The notes beneath the pieces are model-generated. The model was not told where the DNA came from. It made no database searches and saw only the letters and a program-made list of their open reading frames with translations. The translations under genes were made by a program, and so were the position numbers. A stretch of 64,000 nt of DNA from Bacteroidales bacterium (lineage in GTDB: Bacteria > Bacteroidota > Bacteroidia > Bacteroidales > G3-4614), in contig SUXK01000004.1 of assembly GCA_015061035.1 (NCBI GenBank), positions 226,553 to 290,552 on the forward strand, in the 5' to 3' direction. Shown here piece by piece: positions 49,980 to 61,065 of this stretch (the stretch's first letter is position 1; each line of letters opens with the position of its first letter).

Positions 49980-51232
49980 TACTCTTGGTTTAGTAAACGT
50001 TTGTATAGTTCAATATGTTGCAATGCCACCTTTTGGGGCGACATAATTTGTTCTATTTTTGCCATTGCACTCTCACGCATCTTTCCGTTAGAGTTTTGCA
50101 ATAGCCAATTTATACCATTGGCAAAATCCTGAGTTGATGGGTACTCTGCAAGGTATCCGTTCTCTTTATGATCAATCAGCATTGTTTGCCCCGCATTGTT
50201 GAACGACACCGCTGGTGTTCCACACGCCATTGCTTCGGCTATAACCAACGAAAGCGACTCATAATGCGATGGTACAACCACTACATCGGCAGCCGAATAT
50301 AGTTGTGCTAATTGCTCTTTATCCAACTGTTCTCCAACATATATATATCGACAGGGGATTCGTTGTAAAAACTCTTCATCATTTTTTATTGCTCCAAAGA
50401 GTAACAGTAGCAAATTCTCTTTCTCTCCACTCTCCTCTATTGCTTTAAAAAGCATATCTGCTCCCTTTATGGGATCGTTTAGTTTTGCTGCACCAAATGC
50501 CAATACCTTTTCGGTTGGCAATATTCCCAATCGTTGACGGCTCACCTCCTTTGAGTGAGGGCAAAAGGTATTGGTATCCATCACATTGCATATAACCTCT
50601 TTTGGGTTTGCAGAGGTTAATGCGCTTCTGTTCAGGCGTTGTAACATCCATTTGCTTATTGCTATAAATGTTACATTATGTTTATATAGGTTCTGTTTTT
50701 TCTGCCATACTTTTGCAGCGAGGTCTTTATCAGATGAGGTTGCCAAATAGGGGCAATTTTTACACTCGGTTGTGTATCTATTGCACTCCCCTGCATGGTG
50801 GCATATTGCAGTTGCATACCACATATCGTGAGGGGTTATTACTATTGGTTTGCCTGTTGCCACCAAACTCTCTATACCTTTTAGCGACACCATTCCCTGA
50901 TTTACCCAATGGAGGTGTATAACATCTGCATCTTTTACTGCTTTAAGGTTTGCTATATCTGTACCAAATAGTGCTGTTGATACAGTAAAGAGGTTTTTAC
51001 GTGAGAAACGGTTTGTTAACCATATACCTAATCGTTCAAACAGAAATGCTGTTCTAAATCTTATCTTACTCCACAAAGTTTTTGAGAGTACCTCAACCCT
51101 CTCGCCACCTTCGCCCTCAGCCACAATAAGAGTTGCATCAACACCCTGCTCACAAAGAGCCTTGTGCAGACGCTGAGCCGCTATTGCTGCTCCTCCTCCA
51201 CTCTGTTTGGTATTTATAAGGGCTACCTTCAT
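49979..51232 (-). CDS. Glycosyltransferase family 4
   Basis: INTKQSGGGAAIAAQRLHKAL, HLHWVNQGMVS, VVPSHYESLSLVIAEAMACGTPAVSF. Confidence 0.93.
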   Translation of the reverse strand: MKVALINTKQSGGGAAIAAQRLHKALCEQGVDATLIVAEGEGGERVEVLSKTLWSKIRFRTAFLFERLGIWLTNRFSRKNLFTVSTALFGTDIANLKAVKDADVIHLHWVNQGMVSLKGIESLVATGKPIVITPHDMWYATAICHHAGECNRYTTECKNCPYLATSSDKDLAAKVWQKKQNLYKHNVTFIAISKWMLQRLNRSALTSANPKEVICNVMDTNTFCPHSKEVSRQRLGILPTEKVLAFGAAKLNDPIKGADMLFKAIEESGEKENLLLLLFGAIKNDEEFLQRIPCRYIYVGEQLDKEQLAQLYSAADVVVVPSHYESLSLVIAEAMACGTPAVSFNNAGQTMLIDHKENGYLAEYPSTQDFANGINWLLQNSNGKMRESAMAKIEQIMSPQKVALQHIELYKRLLNQE

Positions 51233-52128
51233 AAGAATATTCGTTTTAGCATTGCCACTATTGCCACTCGCAATTTATTTATATATGAGGTGCGTATCAT
51301 ATAGGTTTTACGCAATTTGTTTCGCATTTCTCTACTCTCCACAACAGGAGTTATCATTTGTGGGTGTATCTCATCGGCATATAGTTTTACCGAGAATAGG
51401 TCAGGGGTATTGCAATGAGTTGCTCCTGCTCCGAAACCACTGTTTGCAACTAATGGTTTACCTACATTTAGAGAGAGTTTGCGGTTTACAAACAGTGAAG
51501 CATTCCAACGTACTGCCCACGAGTTTATCTTACCATTGCACTGTTCCTTTAACATTCGGGTAAAGTGATAACCCATATCAAACTCACGCTCTCTCTTCTC
51601 CTCTTTTATCTTTTCAAGAAGTTTGTTTGCGTCTGGTTCAAAGTAACGCCAACCTCTCTTCCATGTTGCCCAGCCCCAACTATTGGCAAAACTTATAAGA
51701 AAGTTATCATCAAAAGTCATAGGCGAGGATAATACATGCGAGTTTATATTTATCACCTCCTCAACCTCTTTGTACATCTCCAAAGCCTCGTTCATATATG
51801 AAAGGAAGTGAGGAGAAAGCACCAAATCATCCTCTAAGACAATTGCTCTGCCATGCTTATCAAGCACCTTGCCAACACCATATATCACACTATCGGCAAG
51901 GCCTCTGTTTTGTGTAGCCTCCTCAATGATTACCTCTTTAAAACCTGTAATGCTTTTTATATAACTCCGCACCGCTAAAACATCTACCATATCTGCACCA
52001 CCCTTTGCGGCATCGGAGAAGATATACAAGATGCTCTCACTTGCCAAGTGAGATTGTTTTAACGACTCAATACACCTCTTTGTGTGTGTCGCTCTACGAT
52101 ATGTAAACAGGATTATTGGTGCTGTCAT
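51229..52128 (-). CDS. Glycosyltransferase, GT2/GNT-I-like
   Basis: APIILFTYRRATHTKRCIESLKQ, AIVLEDDLVLSPHFLSYMN; 4-bp overlap with GT4. Confidence 0.85.
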   Translation of the reverse strand: MTAPIILFTYRRATHTKRCIESLKQSHLASESILYIFSDAAKGGADMVDVLAVRSYIKSITGFKEVIIEEATQNRGLADSVIYGVGKVLDKHGRAIVLEDDLVLSPHFLSYMNEALEMYKEVEEVININSHVLSSPMTFDDNFLISFANSWGWATWKRGWRYFEPDANKLLEKIKEEKREREFDMGYHFTRMLKEQCNGKINSWAVRWNASLFVNRKLSLNVGKPLVANSGFGAGATHCNTPDLFSVKLYADEIHPQMITPVVESREMRNKLRKTYMIRTSYINKLRVAIVAMLKRIFL

Positions 52129-53588
52129 TATGATTCAGGCGTTTTTGTTATTCCTAATTTACGTTTTGCCAACGACAGACACTCCAACCAAATCTCCATT
52201 TTAAAGAGTGCCACAATAGCAATATACGATAGTACAAATATTATTGTTGCCACTATAAGTTGCAACCAACTATTACTGAAAAACAGGAATGTTACAAGCG
52301 AAACGAGTGCCGAAACAAGAGCCACCACAAAGTAAGGGAGTATATCCTTCAAGAGGGTTACAACCCTGTAACCAACTAACTTGGATGCCACTATTGCTGT
52401 TACCACAAGCGAAAGGAGTGTATATATCACCCATACCCATATAAGGTTTATTATTGAGTTGCTCAGAACAAGAACTACGGCTATTGATAGCACAAGGAAT
52501 ATTTTCTTGGCAATTTCAAGTTTCAGGTTTATATCTGAACGCCCTTCGGTATTGAAGAGGTCATAATACAATATTATAAACGGAGAGAACATTCCTGCCA
52601 AAGAGAGTATCTGCAACATAGGCACCGATGCACTCCACTTTTCTGTAATAAGCGATATTATCAAAGGGTTTGCCACCACAATGAGTAACATCATTATGGG
52701 GAATATAAAGAAAGCAGTTGTTCTGATATACTTACCAAACACTCGCAACAGACGAGGTTTGTCATCGTTGATAGATGATAACACAGGAAATGCTACACTG
52801 CGGAAAATGTTTGCAATGAGAGCCGATGGAATGTCTTGCAGTTTTTGAGCCTGTGTATAGAATCCTACTGTTGCGGTTGAGAATGACTTTGCAATGATAA
52901 GGGGGTAGATGTTATTAAAAACAGCATTGAGAACCCCTGTACCCAAAAGGTTTGCACTATAACTCAAAAACTCTTTTATTGAGGCTATTGAGAATATCAG
53001 TTTAGGGAACCATCTGCCATAACACCACAAGAGTAAAGTTTTAAGTATTGATAATCCAACAGTTTGTACAACCAAAGCCCACACACCTCCGCCGTTTGAT
53101 GCCAACCATATAGCAAATGCAGATGATATGGTTAGAGCCACAATATTTATTCGGGCATACTCTGTAAAACGAATCTCTTTAAACATTCGGGTTTGCTGTA
53201 TCAATCCCAACGAGTTGAATATTATTGAAAGGAACAACACACGTGAGATTGACACCAGATCGGGTATATGAAAGTAGTTTGCTATGAATATTGCCGAGAA
53301 GTAGAGTATCAGATAGAACACTAACGATATTATCAGATTGAAGAAAAATATTGTTGAGTAGTCTCTATCTGTTGCCCCTTTCTTTCGGATAAGAGCAGAA
53401 CTGAAACCACTATCGATAAGGATATTCGACAACACAATAAATATTGTCAGAACGCCTATCTTACCATAGTCGCCAGGCATAAGGAGATTAGCGAGGATAA
53501 TTCCAGAAACAAAATATATAATCTGTTGTCCGAACTTATCCACGAAACTCCATATAAGTGCCTTTTCAGTTTTTTGCTTTAGGTTCAT
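52128..53588 (-). CDS. Oligosaccharide flippase family protein (Wzx-like)
   Basis: Polytopic MATE/PST-like; LLMPGDYGKIGVLTIFIVLSNILIDSGFSSALIRK. Confidence 0.92.
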   Translation of the reverse strand: MNLKQKTEKALIWSFVDKFGQQIIYFVSGIILANLLMPGDYGKIGVLTIFIVLSNILIDSGFSSALIRKKGATDRDYSTIFFFNLIISLVFYLILYFSAIFIANYFHIPDLVSISRVLFLSIIFNSLGLIQQTRMFKEIRFTEYARINIVALTISSAFAIWLASNGGGVWALVVQTVGLSILKTLLLWCYGRWFPKLIFSIASIKEFLSYSANLLGTGVLNAVFNNIYPLIIAKSFSTATVGFYTQAQKLQDIPSALIANIFRSVAFPVLSSINDDKPRLLRVFGKYIRTTAFFIFPIMMLLIVVANPLIISLITEKWSASVPMLQILSLAGMFSPFIILYYDLFNTEGRSDINLKLEIAKKIFLVLSIAVVLVLSNSIINLIWVWVIYTLLSLVVTAIVASKLVGYRVVTLLKDILPYFVVALVSALVSLVTFLFFSNSWLQLIVATIIFVLSYIAIVALFKMEIWLECLSLAKRKLGITKTPES

Positions 53589-53590
53589 TT

Positions 53591-53632
53591 CAGTCTTCAG
53601 TTGTTAGTTGTCAGTTGTCAGTTGTCAGTTAA
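53591..53632. repeat. Heptanucleotide repeat CAGTTGT/TAGTTGT (6 units)
   Basis: CAGTCTT CAGTTGT TAGTTGT CAGTTGT CAGTTGT CAGTTAA. Confidence 0.9.
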
Positions 53633-53694
53633 AATTCCAACAACCAAAAACTACCCCATTGGGACGGCGAAGCCGAAAACTAAAAACTCATAAA

Positions 53695-55737
53695 TTATTT
53701 TACTTCACTACCTGGTGAAACCTCGCTGTTAGTAGTGGTAACAACCAGTCTGTTATTAACAAAGTCTTCGGCAGAGAGTATCATACCTTGCGACTCAATT
53801 CCCTTAATTTTGCGAGGAGCAAGGTTTGCTATAAAGCAAACTTGTTTACCAACCAAATCTTCGGGAGCATAATGTTTTGCAATACCCGAAACAATAGTTC
53901 TACCACCCAAACCATCATCAATCTTGAACATGAGTAGTTTATCGGCTTTAGGAACTTTAGTACACTCCAAAACAGTACCTACGCGAATATCCAATTTCAA
54001 GAAGTCTTCAAAATCAATGTTTTCTGCTATTGGGTTTGCTTTCTTTGCCTTTTGTTCGTTAGCAGCCTTTGTTTCTTGCAGACGTTGAATTTGTGCCTCA
54101 ATGGCAGCATCTTCAATCTTTTCAAACAGTAACTCAGGAGCGTTGATAGCAGCACCTTCAGCAAGAATATTCATCTCACCCAAACGACTCCAATCGCACT
54201 CTGTCATATTCAACATTTTGCGAAGTTTAGCAGCCGAGAATGGCAAGAATGGTTCAAATGCTATTGCAAGGTTAGCCGATATTTGCAATGCAATGTTTAG
54301 GATTGTTGATACACGAGCCATATCTGTTTTAGCAAGTTTCCAAGGCTCAGTGTCGGCAAGATATTTATTTCCGATACGTGCCAAATTCATAGCCTCTTTT
54401 AGTGCATCGCGGAAACGGTAGTTTTGTAGTAACTTCTCAATCTCCTCTTTTACCGATGCAAACTCTGCTATTGTAGCATTGTCATATTCTGTAAACTCAC
54501 CTGCAACAGGAACTTTACCCTCAAAGTATTTGTGAGTAAGAACAATGCTACGGTTTATGAAGTTACCAAGTATTGCAACCAACTCGTTGTTGTTACGTGC
54601 TTGGAAGTCACGCCAGGTAAAGTCATTATCTTTAGTCTCAGGAGCGTTTGCAGTAAGAACGTAACGCAAAACGTCTTGTTTACCGGGGAAGTCAACCAAA
54701 TATTCGTGCAACCATACAGCCCAATTTCTTGAAGTAGAGATTTTGTCACCCTCAAGATTCAGGAACTCGTTTGCAGGAACATTCTCTGGCAAGATAAAAC
54801 TACCCTCAGCCTTAAGCATTGCAGGGAATACTATACAGTGGAACACAATGTTATCTTTACCAATAAAGTGAACAAGTTTAGTCTCTTTATCTTTCCAATA
54901 CAACTCCCACTTATCGGGCATCAACTCTTTTGTATTTGAGATATAGCCAATTGGAGCATCAAACCATACATACAATACTTTGCCCTCAGCACCTTCAACA
55001 GGAACTGGAACACCCCAATCAATGTCGCGACTTACGGCACGAGGTTGCAATCCCATATCCAACCACGATTTACATTGTCCGTAAACGTTGGTTTTCCACT
55101 CTTTATGTCCCTCTAAGATCCACTCACGAAGAAATGCCTCGTGTTGATCAAGAGGAAGATACCAGTGTTTTGTATCTTTAAGAACAGGAACACTTCCGCT
55201 TATTGTTGATTTGGGATTAATAAGATCTGTTGCATTTAGTGATGTACCACATGCCTCACATTGGTCGCCGTAAGCATTTTCGTTTTTACAATGAGGACAA
55301 GTACCTGTAATATAGCGGTCAGCAAGGAATTGTCCAGCCTCCTCGTCATAGTATTGAGCCGAAGTTTTCTCAATAAATTTGCCCTCATCGTAAAGTTTAC
55401 GGAAGAACTCTGATGCTGTTTTGTGGTGTATCTCAGAAGTTGTACGAGAGTATATATCAAATGATATACCAAACTCCTCGAACGACTTTTTGATAATACC
55501 ATGATAACGATCCACAATATCTTGTGGGGTAACACCCTCGTTACGAGCCTTGATTGTAATGGGTACACCATGCTCATCAGAGCCACCAATAAGAATAACA
55601 TCCTCACCTTTTAAACGTAGGTAACGAGTATAAATATCGGCAGGCACATAAACTCCAGCCAAGTGTCCTATATGAACTGGTCCGTTAGCGTATGGTAACG
55701 CAGTGGTAACAAGTGTTCTTTTAAAGTTTTTCTCCAT
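53695..55737 (-). CDS. metG: Methionyl-tRNA synthetase
   Basis: [38 protein letters not shown]-terminal tRNA-binding domain. Confidence 0.98.
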   Translation of the reverse strand: MEKNFKRTLVTTALPYANGPVHIGHLAGVYVPADIYTRYLRLKGEDVILIGGSDEHGVPITIKARNEGVTPQDIVDRYHGIIKKSFEEFGISFDIYSRTTSEIHHKTASEFFRKLYDEGKFIEKTSAQYYDEEAGQFLADRYITGTCPHCKNENAYGDQCEACGTSLNATDLINPKSTISGSVPVLKDTKHWYLPLDQHEAFLREWILEGHKEWKTNVYGQCKSWLDMGLQPRAVSRDIDWGVPVPVEGAEGKVLYVWFDAPIGYISNTKELMPDKWELYWKDKETKLVHFIGKDNIVFHCIVFPAMLKAEGSFILPENVPANEFLNLEGDKISTSRNWAVWLHEYLVDFPGKQDVLRYVLTANAPETKDNDFTWRDFQARNNNELVAILGNFINRSIVLTHKYFEGKVPVAGEFTEYDNATIAEFASVKEEIEKLLQNYRFRDALKEAMNLARIGNKYLADTEPWKLAKTDMARVSTILNIALQISANLAIAFEPFLPFSAAKLRKMLNMTECDWSRLGEMNILAEGAAINAPELLFEKIEDAAIEAQIQRLQETKAANEQKAKKANPIAENIDFEDFLKLDIRVGTVLECTKVPKADKLLMFKIDDGLGGRTIVSGIAKHYAPEDLVGKQVCFIANLAPRKIKGIESQGMILSAEDFVNNRLVVTTTNSEVSPGSEVK

Positions 55738-55748
55738 AGTATATATTT

Positions 55749-57266
55749 TTATTTATTTAATTTCAGTATATCTTCAATGTAAGTACGGTTATTGCTTAAA
55801 CGAGGCACTTTGTGTTGACCTCCAAGTTTACCTTTTGCTCTAAGCCAATCCTCAAACAAACCTTTACGGGCAGATACAATCTCTAAACATTCAAGAGCAA
55901 TACCTTTATAGCGTTTTGCCTCGTAATCAGAGTTTATCTCTTGAAGTGAAGCATCCAATATACGAGCAAATTCATCAAGAGAAGCAGGCTCTTTGTCAAA
56001 CTCAATCAACCATTGGTGACGACCTCTGCTACCCTCCGACATAAACACAGGAGCAGCGGTGTAGTTTGATATTACCGCACCAGTCATAGCACAAGTTTTT
56101 GCCAATCCTTTCTCAGCATTATCAACCATAAGTTCCTCGCCAAAGGCATTAATAAAGTGTTTCACTCTTCCCGATATAGTAATTTTAACAGGATTCACAC
56201 TCTCAACCTTCACAGTATCGCCAATCATATAACGCCATAATCCGCTATTGGTGGTAATCACAAGAGCATAGTTCTCACCCTTTTCAACCTCCCAATAAGG
56301 CAACACTTTAGGAGATGAACTACCAATCTCTGACATAGGAATAAACTCAAAGAAGATACCAAGATCAATTAAAAGTAACATTGATTGTTCATCCAAAGAG
56401 TTTTGCACAGCAAAGAATCCCTCCGAAGCATTGTAAGTTTCAATATAGTGCATCTTATCCGATGGGATAAGTTTCTTGTACTGCTCACGATATGGAGCAA
56501 AACTAATTCCGCCATGAAAGAAGAGTTCCAAGTTTGGCCAAATATCGGTAAGATACTGTTTATTGTTATCGTGTAACATTTTTTTGATAAGCACCATAAA
56601 CCACGATGGCACTCCCGACAGATTTGTTACATTCTCGTTAACTGTAGTAGCGGCAATCTTTTCAAGTTTACTCTCCCACTCAGCCATAAGAGCAATATCC
56701 TTTGACGGCACTCTCACCTTATTAGCTAACTCAGGCATATTTTGAATAAGTATTGCCGAAAGGTCGCCACAACGGTAGTGACCTGCAAGATTACTTATCT
56801 CGTGACTACCACCAAGAATAAGAGCCTTACCATCGAACAAACGGCTATTAGGGTTAAGATTAAGATATGATGCCACACACGATTGTCCACCTTTATAGTG
56901 GCAATCCTTACGAGCCTCATCACTAACAGGAATAAATTTACTTTTATCGTTGGTTGTTCCCGAAGATTTAGCAAACCATTTTATATTTGTATTCCATATC
57001 AAGTTCTGTTCACCAGCCAGCATACGTTCAACATAGGGTTTAACACCTTCGTAGTCAATAACAGGCACACGCTCTGCAAAAAGGCGATAGTTGTCATCAA
57101 TCTCAGAGAAAGCATATTTACGTCCTACCTCAGTATGCTTTGCAGTATTTAACAATGATGCAAGCACCTTACGCTGAATCTCCTCTCCGTTATTGGTAAA
57201 CGAATCAAGTTCTTTAATTCGTTTCAAGAAGAATGGTCGTATTAAGGATGTTAAGGTCAAGTTCAT
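55749..57266 (-). CDS. GH3 auxin-responsive promoter family protein (acyl-adenylating)
   Basis: [41 protein letters not shown]. Confidence 0.9.
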   Translation of the reverse strand: MNLTLTSLIRPFFLKRIKELDSFTNNGEEIQRKVLASLLNTAKHTEVGRKYAFSEIDDNYRLFAERVPVIDYEGVKPYVERMLAGEQNLIWNTNIKWFAKSSGTTNDKSKFIPVSDEARKDCHYKGGQSCVASYLNLNPNSRLFDGKALILGGSHEISNLAGHYRCGDLSAILIQNMPELANKVRVPSKDIALMAEWESKLEKIAATTVNENVTNLSGVPSWFMVLIKKMLHDNNKQYLTDIWPNLELFFHGGISFAPYREQYKKLIPSDKMHYIETYNASEGFFAVQNSLDEQSMLLLIDLGIFFEFIPMSEIGSSSPKVLPYWEVEKGENYALVITTNSGLWRYMIGDTVKVESVNPVKITISGRVKHFINAFGEELMVDNAEKGLAKTCAMTGAVISNYTAAPVFMSEGSRGRHQWLIEFDKEPASLDEFARILDASLQEINSDYEAKRYKGIALECLEIVSARKGLFEDWLRAKGKLGGQHKVPRLSNNRTYIEDILKLNK

Positions 57267-57499
57267 CTTCTATTTCTCCACTAAAAAGTTTTTATAGTAA
57301 CATTAAAAACATATCTGCCATTAATATGTAGGCACACAATTACGCATACATACTAAATAACTTACAAAGTTACAATAAATTTACAGGATTACAGATACAT
57401 TTAGCAGGAAAAATTATTGACCAATAAGCACCCGCTCGTTGAATTAGAAATAAGAAATAAGTTTTCAGTTGTTAGTTGTTAGACAAAGAAGACCAATAC

Positions 57500-58591
57500 C
57501 TAAAGTTGCGTCTCATCAACCAACAAAATTTGGTGGATTCTTTTACGTTTATCAAGAGACAAATTAAGACTGTCAATCATATAGCCATCAATAGAGCCAT
57601 ATGTACCTTCAAGAGCATTTATAACATTTGCAATATCGCGATGGTTATTGTGAATAACAGAAGCAACAGCCTCACGAACATCAGTAGGCAGATGCGATAT
57701 TTTTGACATTATACGTCCTTTACAAAAATACTTGTTAGCCCAAGTATAATCCTCATAAACCTCATCAACTGCTACTCCTAATGAATAGAGAATAAACAAT
57801 GAAGCCAAATCGCTGCAACCCTTACCGTAATGCGAAGATAAAATTATTGGATAGTTTGCTTCATCTTGCAAAACATCAAAGAGTTTAGAGAAGCACTGTT
57901 TTGCTTCGCCAGTAAGAGCCGAAAAGTAATAATCATTAATAACAGCACGTGCATCCTGAGAAGTGAAGTTACTTTGATAAACCCTGTTAATAACCGAGTC
58001 AACATTAAACGAAACATAAGGCATATAAACAACATTCTCCACGCCTAACTCCGATGCTGAGTATTTACACTCATCCTTATAGCGATACTCTATAATTGTT
58101 TTGGGAGCAATATTTTTAATACGCTGAATATCAATAGCAGAGAGAGTATCCAAAGGGCCTGTTCTGTAAATCATACCCCACTTTGTTTTTTTACCCGAGA
58201 TACCAGAATATCCTCCCATATCGCGGAAGTCGTATGCACTCCTAATGTACGAAGCACGAGCAGCAACAATACGAGAGAAACAGTTATTAAAGTCGAGTAA
58301 GAAATAGTGACGTTTTAAGGGATCAGGAGTTGGGAAAACCGCAACACCATCATCGGCATCAACAACCGAGATAGGATCTTGCCAAGTATCAAAGTTATCG
58401 GGAGAATCAGAAACATATATCTTTACCTTACCCTCTGCCTTTGGAAAAATATCCCACTTAATAATATACTCATTATCCATAGTAATGTCGCACGACACGT
58501 TAGAATCGTGAGTATGCGAAAAACAAGCAGAGAACAAAAACAATGAGATAATTGTTATTAAAGAAAGGGAGTATTTTTTTATCATCAGCAA
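57500..58591 (-). CDS. Tyrosine-protein phosphatase family lipoprotein, predicted catalytically inactive
   Basis: YDFRDMGGYSGISGKKTKWGMIYRTGPLDTLSAIDIQRIKNIAPKTIIEYR fold hallmark; P-loop position reads PIILSSHYGKGCSD instead of HCxxGKDRTG; lipobox FLFSACFS. Confidence 0.75.
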   Translation of the reverse strand: MLMIKKYSLSLITIISLFLFSACFSHTHDSNVSCDITMDNEYIIKWDIFPKAEGKVKIYVSDSPDNFDTWQDPISVVDADDGVAVFPTPDPLKRHYFLLDFNNCFSRIVAARASYIRSAYDFRDMGGYSGISGKKTKWGMIYRTGPLDTLSAIDIQRIKNIAPKTIIEYRYKDECKYSASELGVENVVYMPYVSFNVDSVINRVYQSNFTSQDARAVINDYYFSALTGEAKQCFSKLFDVLQDEANYPIILSSHYGKGCSDLASLFILYSLGVAVDEVYEDYTWANKYFCKGRIMSKISHLPTDVREAVASVIHNNHRDIANVINALEGTYGSIDGYMIDSLNLSLDKRKRIHQILLVDETQL

Positions 58592-58814
58592 AAGGTATTT
58601 ATATATTTCATATTTTTATCAGACTACTTTTGCAAAGTGTTTAAATATTCTTTTATAGAGTCTGAAATTACCTTTGCAAATATATTACATAAAGATATAT
58701 ATATTACACAACCAAACAATCATTAATATATAAAAATAACTGAAAATTGTTGCAATTTGTGAAAAATAGACGAATTTAGTAAATAATTGTAAAATTCAGG
58801 AGATAAAACAATTA

Positions 58815-58859
58815 GTCCAATTAGGCGAATTAGACTAATTAGACCAATTATACTAATAA
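58815..58859. repeat. 9-nt repeat array (5 units)
   Basis: GTCCAATTA GGCGAATTA GACTAATTA GACCAATTA TACTAATAA. Confidence 0.85.
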
Positions 58860-58878
58860 CAATCAAAAAACTGAGAGA

Positions 58879-59781
58879 TTACCTCTTTGATATATAATTC
58901 TCGTACGACATACACACCTCGGTTGAAAATTCAAGTGCATATGAAATTATTTTATCCCAGCGGTCAAGAGGCAGTGTGAGCAAATCATTGCGAGTAACAC
59001 CCTCCTTTATAATACCATAAATTACTCCTGCATTAAAGTTATCTCCTGCACCAATGGTGCTAACTGGAGTAATTTTTGCACTATCATAGTGACGGTGTCC
59101 TTGGGGAGTAAATAGTTCAACGCCATTAGCAGCGGCAGTGTATATAAATATAGGGCAATAGAAACTTATTCTGTTGTGATAAATTTTCTCAGCATCACTC
59201 TCTCCAAAGAGATAGAAGAAGTCTTCGCTTGAGCCTCTCACAATATCGGCAAATTCAAAGTTCTCCAATAGTGAAGGCATCATCTGTATTGCCTTATCGG
59301 CGTGCGATTTACGGAAGTTTGGATCGTAATATATAATTGTTTCTCGCTCTCGGGCATACTCCAAGAACTCCAATATCTTTGGACGTATATCAGGATTGAG
59401 TGCATAGAATGAGCCTAATAGAAAAACATCATCAGGATCAATTCTTGGCCACACTACACTTAATCGGGTATCAGGATAGTTGGTATAGAATGTATATTGG
59501 GCATCGTTATTTTCGTTAAGGAATGCCAATGAGAGAGCAGTCTGTCCGTCACAGAACATATCAACACTTGTAGTATCTAAACCATTCTCTTGCATAAACG
59601 ATATAATACTCTTACCAACCGAGTCGTTACCCACCTCTGAAATAAAGTGAGCAGGAACGCCTAAACGGCCAAGTGTTATCATAGCATTAAACACGCTACC
59701 GCCAGGCACTCCCTTTGTGGGTACTCCGTTTTTAAAAACTATATCGTAAACGGTCTCACCAATACCAATAACCTTTTGCAT
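58879..59781 (-). CDS. PfkB family carbohydrate kinase (fructokinase-like)
   Basis: KVIGIGETVYDIVF, GVPGGSVFNAMITLGRLG, TIGAGDNFNAGVIYG; likely start is the internal Met at 59781. Confidence 0.9.
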   Translation of the reverse strand: MQKVIGIGETVYDIVFKNGVPTKGVPGGSVFNAMITLGRLGVPAHFISEVGNDSVGKSIISFMQENGLDTTSVDMFCDGQTALSLAFLNENNDAQYTFYTNYPDTRLSVVWPRIDPDDVFLLGSFYALNPDIRPKILEFLEYARERETIIYYDPNFRKSHADKAIQMMPSLLENFEFADIVRGSSEDFFYLFGESDAEKIYHNRISFYCPIFIYTAAANGVELFTPQGHRHYDSAKITPVSTIGAGDNFNAGVIYGIIKEGVTRNDLLTLPLDRWDKIISYALEFSTEVCMSYENYISKR

Positions 59782-59819
59782 TATGTAGTTGTTAGTGTTA
59801 GTTAACAATCATTCGTTTG

Positions 59820-60431
59820 TTACTTCTGTTCCTCTTCTCCACGCGAAAGTACTCCCAAATAGCCTCCGTGGTGGCGAAGTGCATACTTCTCTTTTGTAAA
59901 GCCTATTGCTTTCATAGTTCCAACAACCAAAATGTCGCCTATTACAGTCATCATTGTAGTTGATGTAGTAGGAGTCAACCCCAGAGGACAAACCTCCGCA
60001 GGGTTACCTGTGTAGAGGCACACATCAGCACGTTTAGCCAACTCACCATCGTTGTTACCAGTGATAACAATATATTTAAGTTCGGGGCGAAGACGCGAAG
60101 CCAATATCAACAGTTCCAAAATCTCACGAGTTTTACCTGAGTTTGAGATAACCAACATAATGTCGTTCTCTTGAATAACACCAAGATCACCATGTTGAGC
60201 CTCACTTGGATGAAGGAATATTGCAGGTGTTCCTGTTGAACAGAACGTAGTGGCAATGTTCATTGCAATTTGTCCTGCCTTACCCATACCACTTGTAACA
60301 AGTTTACCACCTTTTTTGTTCACTTGTTCAACAATTAAATTAATTGCTTTCTCAAAATTGTCTGTAACAGGTATATTCAATATTGCTTGAGCCTCGCTCT
60401 GAAGCAACTCTTTTATCTCTTCTGATTTCAT
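59820..60431 (-). CDS. SIS domain sugar-phosphate isomerase (KpsF/GutQ-like, no CBS domains)
   Basis: GGKLVTSGMGKAGQIAMNIATTFCSTGTPAIFLHPSEAQHGDLGVI, ISNSGKTREI, LTPTTSTTM. Confidence 0.92.
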   Translation of the reverse strand: MKSEEIKELLQSEAQAILNIPVTDNFEKAINLIVEQVNKKGGKLVTSGMGKAGQIAMNIATTFCSTGTPAIFLHPSEAQHGDLGVIQENDIMLVISNSGKTREILELLILASRLRPELKYIVITGNNDGELAKRADVCLYTGNPAEVCPLGLTPTTSTTMMTVIGDILVVGTMKAIGFTKEKYALRHHGGYLGVLSRGEEEQK

Positions 60432-60476
60432 ATTATCAGTTTTCAGTTATCAGTTTCAGTTATTAGACCAATTTGA

Positions 60477-61025
60477 CTAATCATCTAATTCTTTTAAATA
60501 CTCAATACACTCTTGTGCTGAGTTAAATACTTTATAATACTCTTTATATACGGTTGGGGCAAACTTTGAGGAGTACAGTTTCTCAAGAGATGCTATCAAC
60601 TCATCAAAAATTCCGTTAGTATTGCAAAATATCAACTCCTTATCATGGTATCCCAATTTACGTTGTGCTATGGTAGAGAAAACCTCATCCAAAGTACCAA
60701 AGCCACCGGGCATAGCAATTATAATATCGGAGTTTGATATTAGCAAATCTTTTCGCTCGCTCAACGATGTTGTAACAACCATCTTATCAAGAGCTTTAAA
60801 GGCAAACCCTCTATCAATAATAGTTTGAGGGATAACCCCAGTAACCGTACCACCGCTCGCCTTTACCGTCTCTGCAAAAACGTTCATCATACCTTTGTTG
60901 GTACCGCCATAGACCAAATTCTTTTTATTAGAGCCAATCCACGCAGCCAACAATCGGGCATCATCAAAAAACGATTCCTCAATATCAACGTAAGAGGAGC
61001 AGAAAATTCCAATGCTATTTATCAT
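60477..61025 (-). CDS. LOG family protein (TIGR00730-type Rossmann fold)
   Basis: LVYGGTNKGMMNVFAETV, MVVTTSLSERKDLL, AMPGGFGTLDEVF (PGGxGTxxE). Confidence 0.93.
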   Translation of the reverse strand: MINSIGIFCSSYVDIEESFFDDARLLAAWIGSNKKNLVYGGTNKGMMNVFAETVKASGGTVTGVIPQTIIDRGFAFKALDKMVVTTSLSERKDLLISNSDIIIAMPGGFGTLDEVFSTIAQRKLGYHDKELIFCNTNGIFDELIASLEKLYSSKFAPTVYKEYYKVFNSAQECIEYLKELDD

Positions 61026-61065
61026 ACTACTTGCGAAGATACTACAAATTTTTCAATAGCAAACC

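Noticed and set aside
59809-59991. Minus ORF overlapping SIS-domain gene 3' end
   Set aside because: Out-of-frame product of the SIS gene region; the SIS frame (59820-60431) is clearly the coding one.
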